Shown in pieces: positions 17,270 to 27,312 of a stretch of 64,000 bases of DNA. The position numbers and the translations under genes were made by a program. The DNA comes from Mesostigma viride (Eukaryota > Streptophyta > Mesostigmatophyceae > Mesostigmatales > Mesostigmataceae). Under the pieces are notes generated by a model. It saw nothing but the letters and a program-made list of their open reading frames with translations. It ran no database searches and was not told where the DNA came from. Each line of letters starts with the position of its first letter. Positions within the stretch are counted from its first letter, which is position 1. The DNA lies in NCBI GenBank assembly GCA_009746045.1, contig RPFO01000167.1:1412659-1476658 (forward strand). The letters run 5' to 3'.

Positions 17270-17800
17270 ATGGTGCGAACAAGGCAGACAGCGCCGACGA
17301 TCGACGAGTTCCCGATGGCATTGCCCGTGAGGAGAAAAAAAACCGCCAAACCCGCCTGGCTCACCAGGCCCGTACCGGTGGATTGGAAACCGGCCAGGCC
17401 ATACCAGTCGGCCGAGGCGCGCATCGCGAGGGTAATATCTTTTGCAGACAGGACCGGCTTTCCCGTCCCTTCCAATCAGAGGGGGCTTCGAATGAAGCAC
17501 CTGAGGGAGTGGATGGCCACGAAAGGCATGAAACGCATGCCGCCTCCGTGCCCCGCTGGTCGGAAGGCACTGCAAAGGCGTAGGGACATGGGTCAGTGTA
17601 AAAAGACTAAGATGCCGAGGAAGAGGCCGACCAGGAACCGCGCGTCGTGCATGAAACTGGGAGAGAAGTATCCACCAAGCCGAGCGCTCGTACGCCGATG
17701 GGGTCTGGGCCAGTGTAAACGTGTGCGGAACTCCATGTTCAAGAGGTGGAATGTCGAAGACCGTGCCACGAGGCCTAACATTATGTGGGGGCGAGTCTGA
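17270..17800 (+). CDS. Basic protein with an LREWM-type helical motif, 176 aa
   Basis: Intact from the ATG at 17270 (MVRTRQTAPTIDEF). The motif FADRTGFPVP, then LRMKHLREWMATKGMKRMP, closely parallels YATRTGYADK, then TLKDLRAWMKQVGMARIP, in the OTU polyprotein that follows, so the two share a small domain. It is reminiscent of SAP-like helix-turn-helix DNA-binding motifs, but this is by eye only. The C-terminal half is very basic with two QCK-containing repeats (DMGQCKKTKM and GLGQCKRVRN). Probably DNA- or chromatin-associated. Confidence 0.55.
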   Translation: MVRTRQTAPTIDEFPMALPVRRKKTAKPAWLTRPVPVDWKPARPYQSAEARIARVISFADRTGFPVPSNQRGLRMKHLREWMATKGMKRMPPPCPAGRKALQRRRDMGQCKKTKMPRKRPTRNRASCMKLGEKYPPSRALVRRWGLGQCKRVRNSMFKRWNVEDRATRPNIMWGRV

Positions 17801-17879
17801 GGCTCTGGGCTATAGAAAACTCAAAACGGACTTTGTATTACAAAAAAAGATGTGTGATATCTAGTAAAGCTCCCGCACC

Positions 17880-20263
17880 ATGAGTTACAGGCCACAAGAT
17901 TGCCAGCACTTTTCGCTGGCCACGCTGAGGAAGAAGTGGAAAGTCGGCCTGTGCGATCATTACACCATGGAGATGGCGGAGAGGCACGGAAAGGTGCAGC
18001 CGCGGAAGAGGATGCCCGCCAAGGACAGGCTAGGGACACCCGCACGGTCGAGGGCCCCAGGGCCGGCGCGCGCGGAGGCCGTCCTAGCCTACCCCTTAAC
18101 CCCTGTCGAAACAGAAGCGGCGGGGGGGGTACGAGGGCCTGCAGCGCCGGTGCCGGTGGTGGTGCCGGTTCGAGCGCCGGTGCCGGTGGTGGTACCGGTT
18201 CGAGCGCCCGTGCCGGCGGTGGTGCCGGTTCGAGCGCCGGTGCCGGTCGTGGTGCCGGTTCGAGCGCCCGTGCCGGTCGTGGTGCCGGTTCGAGCGCCCG
18301 TGCCGGCGGCGGCCCCGCGAAGGCGCCACGCGAGAAGAAGCCGCGCCCGAAGAAGCGGTGTGACCAGCTCAAGCCCCGTGCCCTGAAGACCAGGTGGGCC
18401 GTCAACGAGTGTATCCCCGAACGAGAAAAGATGATAGCGGAATACGGAGCGGACCACCCGCTAGTGCGCATCCCCAAGCGAAGGGCGCCCGCAGACCCCG
18501 CCGCGATGGCCGCCAGACTCGCCGAGTACGCAACACGGACCGGGTACGCCGACAAGCACCAGTCGCCGCCAGCGACTCTCAAGGACCTGCGGGCGTGGAT
18601 GAAACAGGTCGGGATGGCGCGCATCCCCGCCAAGAAAAATGCGAAGAGGGGCGGTCCTCCACAAGCCCCTCGCGCCAAGAAGGCGAGGAAGGAGGACGAC
18701 GACGCCGTCTCGATGGTGTCGTTCGCCCTCTCCGATGGCGAAAGTGTGCAAGCAGAGGACATCGCTCCGTCTCCGCCCCCGTTTCCCCGCCCGCCCCCGC
18801 CCGCCGCAGATTTGCCCCAGGAACAGGACGTTGTCGTAAAGACCAAGGTGCCCTCGCCGACCGCAATAGTGTACTATCCCGAGATAATGCCCGAGGTGGA
18901 CGTCCCCGTAGTGTTTGACAAGCCTCGATATAACAAATACGGTATCGCGTTCAAACGCGGTGTTAAAGGCGACGGCAATTGCTTTTGGTACTCGTTTGTT
19001 GTCAGCAGGGCGTTCCAAACGAATACCCCTATCCATCAGGACGACATTCTCGAAACTACTGAGCGTTTGAAACGCAGTCTGTCGAGAAAGTTACGGCACT
19101 ATCTAAAAAACCGGGAGAAGCTGGGGATTATGAACGTCGACCGTTTTAATCGTAAAAATGACGCGCAGTTGCGTGAGGAGATGACAAACATGCTAGACTT
19201 GAAACGTAAGGTATGGGCGGATGATAGCATGATGGCTCTATTCGCGTATCACGCCAAAACGGACATCCACACCTTTACCGCGACTCCCACACGTGACGGG
19301 AAATACGTGCTGAGGCACATGTTGCTGCCCGGGGGGGGAGGCAGGATGTCGAGAGGGCGGAGAGGGAACATGGGTCGTGGAGGTCGGAAGATGAGCCAGT
19401 GTACATATTTTTCCATCGCGACCATTACGAGCCGTTGATACCTAGATCGTGGATAACACCCGGTGCCGGTATGGTAGGCGAGCAGCCCCGCGCAAAGGTG
19501 GCGACGCCGGTAGCGGACGGGATGGCCGTGCGCAAGCCCCCCCCCCCCACCCGGTGTCCTTGAATAAAAGGAAAACGTGCAGAGAGCTGGCCAAGGAAAA
19601 GGACATAAAGGGACTTTCGAGGAGGTTCAATTCTGGCTTGTGCGAGGGGGGTACACGTTGGCAGAGTACCAGCGCTTTGTTCAGAAACAAAAACTGATCG
19701 ATCTCCTCAAACGACCTCGAGCCCTCGAGGTTGACATACTCTCCGAAAGCGGAAGTTCTGAAGCAGACGAGGGCGCTCCACAAGGCCCGGACCCGGACTT
19801 CAACCCCGGACCCGGATTGTCGAAGGAGTTCATGGAGGAGAACGTGATGGGCGTGGATAGACAAGGGCCATACCTGACCTTCGAGTTTAAGGGTAAGGGT
19901 AAAAAACCACCAAAGTATACAGACCAGCAATGGCGCTGGTTGCTACATCAGCATAGGAAATACATGGATGTGTTGGAAGATATCAAGAGAGATATGGCGA
20001 AACGACAGGCCGCCTATGAATCTGTGGTGGTGCCAGCCGGGGTGAAGTTAAAGGAATATGAAGGCGTCATCACATCGAAGGAAAGATGGCGCAAGAGGAA
20101 AGAAGAGGAGAAGAAGAAGAAGAAGAGTGGTCGACCCACGAGGAGCGGTCGACTCACTGTAAAAATTGACCAAAACAAGATGACCGAGGAAGACCTCGAG
20201 GCCCTCAAGCTCGCTAGGGAGGCAATAGACCAGAGGCACCCGCCCAGGGATAGAATATATTAA
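17880..20263 (+). CDS. OTU-family cysteine protease polyprotein, about 795 aa, frameshifted
   Basis: Starts MSYRPQDCQHFSLATLRKKW. The frame changes in the eight-G run near 18122, then runs through a Gly/Ala/Ser repeat (18151-18316), the LRAWM-type motif shared with the previous gene, a Pro-rich linker, and the OTU core: GVKGDGNCFWYSFVVSRAF (catalytic Asp and Cys, about residue 364) and, after another shift near 19385, FFHRDHYEPLIP (catalytic His, about residue 514). OTU enzymes cleave ubiquitin or ubiquitin-like chains. A further shift at the C-run near 19540 and one near 19610 lead without an ATG into a 220-residue C-terminal region (EVQFWLVRGGYTLAEYQRF, YTDQQWRWLLHQHRKYMDVLEDI) ending at 20263. 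That part could instead be a separate gene. Probably counteracts host ubiquitin signalling or matures virion proteins. Confidence 0.7.
18151..18316 (+). repeat. 30-bp minisatellite encoding Gly-Ala-Ser repeats
   Basis: Five full 30-bp copies and about half of a sixth (core GCCGGTTCGAGCGCC) encode GAGGGAGSSA or GAGRGAGSSA decamers inside the OTU gene. Copies differ at two or three positions. A flexible linker is the likely effect. Confidence 0.85.
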
Positions 20264-20280
20264 ATTATATACATACTACA

Positions 20281-20523
20281 ATGTCCGTGATAGCCTACCT
20301 GCGCTCCTTTCGCGTGTTTGGCAGTGCTCTATTCGACTGGCTCGCCACACTGGCGGCCGGTGCCGCGTTCGCTTATTACGCGGGTGGACGCCGCTTGAGG
20401 GCGTCCGAGATAGCGGGCTGGTTCGCCGCATTGGTGGTGATAGGCGAGGGCCTGCACTACGCGCTAGGCCAGAACACGCCCGTTATAAAATTTATTCTGT
20501 CCTTGAAGAGTAAGATACGATGA
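20281..20523 (+). CDS. Small membrane protein, 80 aa
   Basis: Intact frame MSVIAYLRSFRVFGSALFDW. Two hydrophobic segments (LATLAAGAAFAYYAGG and IAGWFAALVVIGEGLHYALG) separated by a basic loop, then a third amphipathic stretch before a basic end. It looks like a short hairpin membrane protein of the type common in large algal viruses. TTATATACA lies 8-16 bases before the ATG. The stop overlaps the start of the next gene as ATGA. Confidence 0.65.
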   Translation: MSVIAYLRSFRVFGSALFDWLATLAAGAAFAYYAGGRRLRASEIAGWFAALVVIGEGLHYALGQNTPVIKFILSLKSKIR

Positions 20524-21635
20524 AGTGTCGCGCTTATACCAGGAGTGGAGGGGCATGCAACATAGAAGTCACGAGAGGGAGATGCCGCCTGCACAAGGGG
20601 CAACCGGTAGCGCGCGGAGGGCACAGCACGCATGCATTCACTAGCGCGCCCGGACGTCCGCGGCGACCGAGGCATCGAACGCGGGCGTACGACGTGGACA
20701 ATATTGCGGAGAGGTTTGGTGAGCTTAGCCTGAAGGAACCGAAAGAGGACGCGCCCGGGGTGGCGGAGCTGACAAAGGGGCTAAGTGAGCTTAGTCTGAA
20801 GAACACTGGCGATCTCGGCCGAGATACCGAGCATAAAAAATTGCTGGCAAACAGCGGACCTGTCCCTGTCTGGCGCGACATTAATGCCGCCACATATGAC
20901 GATATGGAGAAATCCGTGCTCGCATTGCCCCAGTTTAATGACCTGGATCGTTTGAACTATGCGGCGGCCATGGGGAAAAATAAACATAAGGAGATGAAAG
21001 ATCAATTGATCGAAAAGTACGAAGCCCAAGCCAAGGCCGAGTGGGAAGCGGACCTGGCAAAGGCAGGAGAGGAGTTGGACAGACAGGTCAGTAGAGTACA
21101 TAATCTCCAGGAGGAAGTTCTTAACAATTACCCTAATTGGAGTGAGTCCAGGGTAAGACTGATGAAGGCCCTGGCTGATCTGGCAACTGCCCGCGAGCGT
21201 TATAATTGGGCACGGGATCCCCTATCAAACGAGCAAAGAATGCGAATCCCGAACAGACTTAGAGCGGGCATTAGGCACCCGCCGTACGAGAGGGTGCGAG
21301 GAGGGCGATTAGAATACTGGCGCCCGGACGGCGCCCCACAGGTGCCGCCGGAGAATATCGACCCCTGGGTGGTGGGTCACGGGATGCGGTCCAAGGCGAA
21401 CAAGCGCTCCCACATTGAGATGGAGGCCGGAATGAAGAAGGACCCGGACGATCCGTACAATATCTCTCTCCGTCTCGCCCTGCTGAAGCTCCCCCAGCCG
21501 CCCGCCCTCGCGACACAAGTGCCGAAGAAGGTCGCGCATGGCACGGGGCGTACAGATCCAAGGCGAGTTTGCGACGATGATGCAAAACAAATGCTGTTAA
21601 ACAGAAAGCTTAGAAGGTCATCTGGCTCTCGCTGA
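20520..21635 (+). CDS. CCCH mini-zinc-finger protein with coiled tail, 371 aa
   Basis: Intact frame. The N-terminus MKCRAYTRSGGACNIEV, then RGRCRLHKG, is the block's zinc motif. A duplicated FGELSLKE-PKED / LSELSLKN segment follows, then a Lys/Glu/Ala-rich region likely to be coiled coil (MKDQLIEKYEAQAKAEWEADLAKAGEELD), and a basic C-terminus. The start codon overlaps the preceding stop (ATGA), and the 3' end overlaps the convergent fiber gene by 26 bases. Its intactness over 1.1 kb contrasts with the broken neighbours. Function unknown. Confidence 0.7.
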   Translation: MKCRAYTRSGGACNIEVTRGRCRLHKGQPVARGGHSTHAFTSAPGRPRRPRHRTRAYDVDNIAERFGELSLKEPKEDAPGVAELTKGLSELSLKNTGDLGRDTEHKKLLANSGPVPVWRDINAATYDDMEKSVLALPQFNDLDRLNYAAAMGKNKHKEMKDQLIEKYEAQAKAEWEADLAKAGEELDRQVSRVHNLQEEVLNNYPNWSESRVRLMKALADLATARERYNWARDPLSNEQRMRIPNRLRAGIRHPPYERVRGGRLEYWRPDGAPQVPPENIDPWVVGHGMRSKANKRSHIEMEAGMKKDPDDPYNISLRLALLKLPQPPALATQVPKKVAHGTGRTDPRRVCDDDAKQMLLNRKLRRSSGSR

Positions 21636-24320
21636 TGACGGACGCGGTGGCTGCCCCGATGGCGCCCATGCTGTTGCCGGACGTCACCGTGTTGGGCGCG
21701 GGGTTGGTGCCGACCCATCCGTTGCTGCCGCCCGACCCGCGCACCTTCACCAGCTGCAGCCCCTCGTTGTTGGAGATGCGGAAACCGTACGTCACCGTCT
21801 GGTTGGCCGCGTACATCTCCCGCCAGCCGTACAGCATCGTGTTGGCCGCCGTGAGCGCCTGGCCGGACACGAAGCGCACGTCGTCGTACCACACGCTACC
21901 GACGTACCCGCCGTACAGCACCAGATTCGGGTTCGCGCCCAACGCGCCGTTGGCCGAGGAAGCCACCAGGGCGCCGTCCAGGTAGAACTTGACCTGCGAC
22001 CCGCTCATGGTGATGCAGAGGGTGAAGGGCTCGGCGTGCACGGGGGTGTCCATGACGATGGCCGCGTTCACGCCGTCGGAGAAGGTCAGGAAGCCGCCGC
22101 TCGAGATCTGCACGGCAAGGTAGCCGTACTCGATCAGGTCGGTCAGGAGGGTCAGCGTGGACAGGTCGAACTGGGGCAGCACCTTGATGATCAGAGAGAA
22201 CGTGCCCGTGACGTTGGGCGACACGGAGTCGAACTGGGAGCCGGACTCCTTGAGCACGCCGTCCGCGACGGTGCCGCTGCCGCTGAAGGTGGCGCTGCCG
22301 ACGGTGCTGGCCTTGGACGAGGAGAACTCCCACCGCAGCGTGTCGGAGCCGCTGGCCAGGGAGGCAAGATTGACGTTGGTGGCGGGCGCCTCGCGGTCGG
22401 CCGCCAGGATGGTGCGAGAGAGCAGCAGCTGGCCGCCCTCCACGTGCCAGTACGAGCCGGTGTAGTCGCCCTTGTCCTGCGAGGTCTCGCCGGCGCCCAT
22501 GTGCCAGGTGAGGGCGCGGTTCGAGTAGGAGGCGCTGCCGTCCACAAACAGGCCGGAGTTTTCGGAGGCCGCGTTGGTCGAGGCCACACCCTTGGTCAGC
22601 TTGAAGTAGTCGACCGTCCACGCCTGGTTGTAGCCGGTGAAGTACGTTCCGATCGCGATGGAACTGTTGACGATCGACGCGCCCGCCGGCATCATATAAG
22701 CCGTGGCAACTTGTGTCGGACTTCCACCCCACGTGACGGGGATAGTGGCCCCGCCGTTCTTGGAGAACGTGTAAGTGCCGGTGCACACCCCGCCTGACCA
22801 CGCGAACGAAACCCTGAACAGGTAGGTACCGGCGGAATTCAACAAGCCCACATTGTCTGATGTGACGTTGTTATCGGTCCCATTGATACTCCTATCGATC
22901 CTCAGCGCGCCGTTGTTGGCCGTGAACCGGTAGAAGGATTGCTGTCCTCCGGCGTTGTAGAGTTCGATGCCCAGAAATTGGGCCATAGCCCCTGCCTCCG
23001 ACGTCAAAGCGCTGGTGATGGTGATGGGAAATTCAATGGAGATGTTATCGGTACTCCAAGCGAGTACGCTGGAGGGAATGTTGGTGTACGCCGACGGGTA
23101 ATAGAATCCCGCCCTCGAGTAGGCGGTGGTGGCGATGTTCAACACCCCCCCGCCGACGGTCGCGCCGGCGAACGTGGAGAGTCCGATGCTGTTCGAGATC
23201 GCGTTCGACGAGTTGGCGAACTGGAAATCCATGACCGTGGCGGACCCGGGCTGGTAGCCCAACTTCATCGTCTTGTCCATGATCTCCAGGTTCCCGCTCG
23301 CGTTCGTGCTGTCGATAACGCCCGCAACCTTCAGGTCCCCTCCCACCACCATGTTGCCGGTGCTGGTGATCGTGCTGGAGCCCGTCAGAGCCCCGTGACG
23401 GCCACCGTGCCGCTCGTGCTGGTCAGCTCCAGATTGCCCGCCGAGGTCGTCACCTTGCCGCTGCCGCCCGCGGTGCTGGTCAGGGTCAGGTCCTTCGCCA
23501 CCGTCACGGTGCTCGCCGACGCGGCACTGATGCTGGCGTTCGTCACCGTGATGCCGGCCACGTCCACACGGTTGGTAGCCGCCCCCGCGGAGGTAAGCGA
23601 GAGCGTGCCGCTGCTGGTGGTGATGCCCGCCGTCTTCACCTTCACGCTGTCCATCACCACCGACCCGGTGCCGTTGGACGACAGGGTCAGGTCGGCGTTG
23701 GCCACGTTGTTGCTGATGCCCGAGGTCTTCACCTTCACGTTGTCCAGGAGCACGGAGCCGGTGCCGTTGCTGGCCATGGTCAGGTTTCCGTTGGCGGTGG
23801 AGGAGGACACGGAGGCGTCGGTGACCGTGACGCCGCCCAGCTGGAGCGCGGCGGCCGAGGACCCGGCAGAGCTGATCGCAAGGGTGCCGCTGGAGGTGGT
23901 GACCGCGTTGTCGGTGAACTTGACGCCCTCCACCAACACCGACTTGGTGGCACCGCCCGAGAGGGTCAGGTTCACGTCGGAGGCCGGCGAGAGGGAGGCC
24001 GCGGAGGCGACCACGTCGGCCATGCGCACCGACCCGGCGTCGGACGAGAGCACGAGGCTGCCGGAAGACGAGTTGACGGTGCTGCCGTCGATGGTAACGT
24101 TGTCCACGGACAGCGCCCCGTCTATGGCGGTGGATCCCACGATCTTGAGGCGGTTGGTCGCGCTGGTGCCGTACCCGTTGTTGGGCTTGATGACGATGCT
24201 GTCCTGCGCCTTGACGACGAGGTCCTTCACCCTCGCGGCGGGGTCTAGGTCGCCCAGGAGAGCGGTCGAGTACATGCGCGCGTAACGGACGTCGCTGAGC
24301 TGGTCCAGAGCGGTAGACAT
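21610..24320 (-). CDS. Fiber/adhesin-like beta-repeat virion protein 2, one frameshift
   Basis: About 903 residues from the ATG ending at 24320 (MSTALDQLSDVRYARMYS). Same plan as the gene at 12359: a conserved N-terminal anchor (KAQDSIVIKPNNGYG), about six 29-32 residue beta repeats (SVLLDNVKVKTSGI, SVVMDSVKVKTAGI), then a longer head. The head has a domain absent from copy 1 (ITSALTSEAGAMAQFLGIELY, a ConA-like pattern) and the shared end (ALTWHMGAGETSQDKGDYTG, WYDDVRFVSGQALTAANTMLY, YGFRISNNEGLQLVKVRGSG). A single lost G near 23388 separates the halves. Probable receptor-binding fiber or host-surface lectin. Confidence 0.7.
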
Positions 24321-24378
24321 GGTAAAGTTCTATACCGGTAGCATAAGATAAAAAAATGCGTCAGTAATAAGGAGTACT

Positions 24379-25292
24379 ATGGGGCGCGCAAAAAAAGTCG
24401 GGCACGACATGAGGGCCATAACCCGGTCCAAACGGGGGAGGCCCGACAACGAGCACGAGAAACACGGCACGGGGCGGTCCATAGTGCTCGACGGACGCAA
24501 TTACCCCCTGGATTTTACGTACAGGCCGCGGGTGGTCGATGGCTTGCCTTCAAGGGACGTGGTGGTCAATTACCCAGTTAACTACCCGCACACCGCTCTC
24601 CGGGATTACGCCGACAATCTGGGATCCCTGGTGGTAAATAACCAAGACAACGGGTTGTATTACGCTCTGTTTAAAGTGAACACGGCCAATAGCAACTGGA
24701 GGTCGGATCACGCGAGCCAGGGAGAAAAGGACGCGATGAGCGGTCTCGGCAAAGAAATCTTCTGGAGAGGCGTCGACGCCAACAAGAGACACATGGAGGA
24801 CCCCATCCACGGGAGGGTGTCGCTGTCCGCGGTCGCGAGCACGGGGGGGAGAAAAGCGAAATACGTATCACCCGACCCCGACAACGCCACGAACGACGAG
24901 CCCTGGAGTCTCATCGAAAAGTACCCCGCCACGGCGCGCATGCTGGAGGAAGAAATGGAACAATTACCCCCGGCAGCGACCCCTACACCTTGATGTGGGA
25001 GAGGGGCGGCGAAATCCAAAACAACATGAAGCTCGTGGACTACTACAAGACGCTCGGCATGGAGGTCGAGGATGACCGTGATGGGACCTGGGTCAATATG
25101 GCCTCCACCCCGGACAGGATCATGAGGGCGTGCACGGGCCACGGGTGCACCAACCAGCACTGCGTCCACCGCCGGCATTGCAACGTCTGGAACGCCAGGG
25201 GCCGCAGGTGGTGCACCAACCCGGTGGCGGGCAGGAGACGCCGATGCGCACGGCACTCGACACAGCAGTGTAAGGCTCGCGTCCGTAAATGA
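24379..25292 (+). CDS. Tandem gene family member A (Cys-rich C-terminus), frameshifted
   Basis: First of three tandem paralogues. It starts MGRAKKVGHDMRAITRSKRG. Conserved blocks: STGR-type IVLDGRNYPLDFTYRP, RDVVVNYPxNYP, YYALFKVNTA, GLGKEIFWRGVDANK, GRVSLSA. After a frame change near 24965 (a C5 run) come RGGEIQNNMKLVDYYKTLGMEVEDD, ACTGHGCTNQHCVHRRHCNVW and RRCARHST, a Cys/His cluster resembling two CCCH fingers in series. About 304 residues. The family is unknown to me. Divergent from fiber gene 2 with only 58 bases between. Confidence 0.6.
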
Positions 25293-25340
25293 CAATAGGG
25301 GGATATTCGGCGTGCGTTTTTTTATGCGCTAATTAGTATT

Positions 25341-26318
25341 ATGGGGTGCGTGAGGAAATCGACCGGTCACAAAAACGGGCACAGGATGAGGGGCCGATTT
25401 GTGAACACAGACAAAAACTGGAAAGGGGAGAAAGACGAACAGCCCATTGTAGAAGAATTCCACAGCACCGGACGGAACATAGTGCTGGACGGTCAAAGCT
25501 ATCCACTCGATTTTACCTACAGGCCCCGGGGAAAACCGGGGAAAAAATCGAGGGACGTGGTGGTAAATTTCCCCGATAATTATCCTAATACGGAACTCAA
25601 GGAACACAACGAGAACCTTGCATATCTGCAAGTGAAAAAAAAACAGACCCCAATGCTTTGTATTACGCTTATTTTAATGTAAACACTGCCCCGAACAACA
25701 GTGCGTCAGATGTGGCTCTGGAAGGGGAGAAGGCAGGGATGAAGGGCATAGGCAAAGAGATGTTTTGGAGAGGCGTCGACGCGAACAGGAAGCTGCTGGA
25801 CGACCCCATCCACGGGCGCGTGTACTTATCCGCGCAAGGACATGTGGGGGGAGAAGAGTTCCTTATAAACCACCCAATCCTGAAGATTTTTCATACGACG
25901 ATATTTGGACGCTCATCGAAAAGCACCCGGAAACAGCGATCGATTTTGACAAACAACTTAAATAGCCGCAAAACGCGGCTTGATCGACGACTCTAAATTC
26001 TTGAAGAAAATGCTGCGGTATAGGGGCGGTGATATCCAAAGAAACTTGAATCTCGTGAACTACTACAAGACGCTCGGCATGGAGGTGGAGGACGACTCCA
26101 ACGCTCTCGCCGTCGATATGGCCTCCACCCCGGACAAGATCATGAGGGCGTGCACGGGCCACGGGTGCACCAACCAGCACTGCGTCCACCGCCGGCATTG
26201 CAACGTCTGGAACGCCAGGAGCCGCCGGTGGTGCGCGCACCCGGTGACGGGCAGGGGGCGCAGATGCGCGCGGCACTCGACGCAGCAGTGTAATGCTGGC
26301 GTCCGTCGGCGTCGATAG
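25341..26318 (+). CDS. Tandem gene family member B, degraded
   Basis: Second copy, starting MGCVRKSTGHKNGHRMRG. It has a shift in the A-run near 25640, another near 25855, and then an in-frame TAG inside an extra palindromic segment (AGCCGC-AAAAC-GCGGCT, 25964-25980) absent from the other copies. The Cys-rich end (ACTGHGCTNQHCVHRRHCNVW) resumes after it. This is the most damaged of the three and may be a pseudogene. Its leader (ATTCGGCGTGCG, a T-run, ATGCGCTA, TATTATG) is copied in member C. Confidence 0.5.
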
Positions 26319-26362
26319 GAGGCTATTCGGCGTGAGGATTTTTTATATGCGCTATGAGTATT

Positions 26363-27312
26363 ATGGGGCGCGTGAGGAAATCGACCGGTCACAAAAACGG
26401 GCACGGGATGAGAGGCCATTGGCTCAACACAAGTGATTGGCTGAAGAATCCTGGTAAATACGTACAGCAAAGTCCCACCGAAGTCCACAGCACCGGACGG
26501 AACATAGTGGTGGACGGTAGCAACTATCCAATCGATATTACCTACGCCTCAAAACCGGGGAAAACAACGAGGAACGTGGTGGTAAATTACCCCGATAATT
26601 ATCCGAAGACGGAGCTCCGTAAAAACAGCGGTGAGTTGGCATTACTGGAAGTGAAAAAAAGAAACGGAGGTTTGTATTACGCCTGGTTTAATGTAAACAC
26701 TGCCCCGAGCAACAAGATGTCAGATCTTGCTCTGGAAGAGGAGAAGGCAGGGATGAAGGGCATAGGCAAAGAGATTTTTGGAGAGGCGTCGACGCGAATC
26801 GGAGAGTGTTGCAAGACCCGGTAAACGGTAGGGTGTACTTATCCGCGGAAGGACATGTGGGGAGGAGAGCTGCTCCTAAGTATGTACCACCCAACCCTAG
26901 AGATTTTTCATATGACGATATTTGGGCGCTCATCGACAAGCACCCGGAAACATCGCACGAGTTTGACAAAGAAATTAAAGGCGTCGACGACACTCAGACT
27001 TTGAAGGACATGCTGCGGGAGAAGGGCGGTGAAATCCAAAGAAACGCGAATCTCGTGAAACACTACAAGACTTTCGGCATGGAGGTGGAGGACGACGCCG
27101 ACGCTCTCGCCGTCTGGATGGAGTCCACCCCGGACAAGATCATGAGGGCGTGCACGGGGCACGGGTGCACCAACCAGCACTGCGTCCACCGGCGTCATTG
27201 CAACGTCTGGAACGCGAGGACCCGCCGGTGGTGCACGCACCCGGTGACGGGCAGGAAGCGCGAATGCGCACGGCACTCGACTCGGCGGTGTAATGCTGGC
27301 ATCCGCCACTAG
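26363..27312 (+). CDS. Tandem gene family member C, one frameshift
   Basis: Third copy, starting MGRVRKSTGHKNGHGMRG at 26363 (an upstream Met at 26354 is less like the other copies). One T is missing from the run at about 26776 within GKEIFWRGVDANR; after that the frame is open through VNGRVYLSAEGHVG, KGGEIQRNANLVKHYKTFGMEV and the Cys/His-rich end. About 316 residues. It is closer to member B than to A, so the B/C duplication looks more recent. Convergent with the nuclease-like gene, 3' ends overlapping by four bases. Confidence 0.6.

Noticed and set aside
18151-18316. CRISPR-like array
   Set aside because: Repeats are head-to-tail without spacers and encode an in-frame linker.
21896-24285. 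Plus-strand and alternative-frame ORFs over fiber 2 (up to 448 codons)
   Set aside because: Composition is the mirror of the Ser/Thr/Gly-rich fiber coding strand; no start context or domain.
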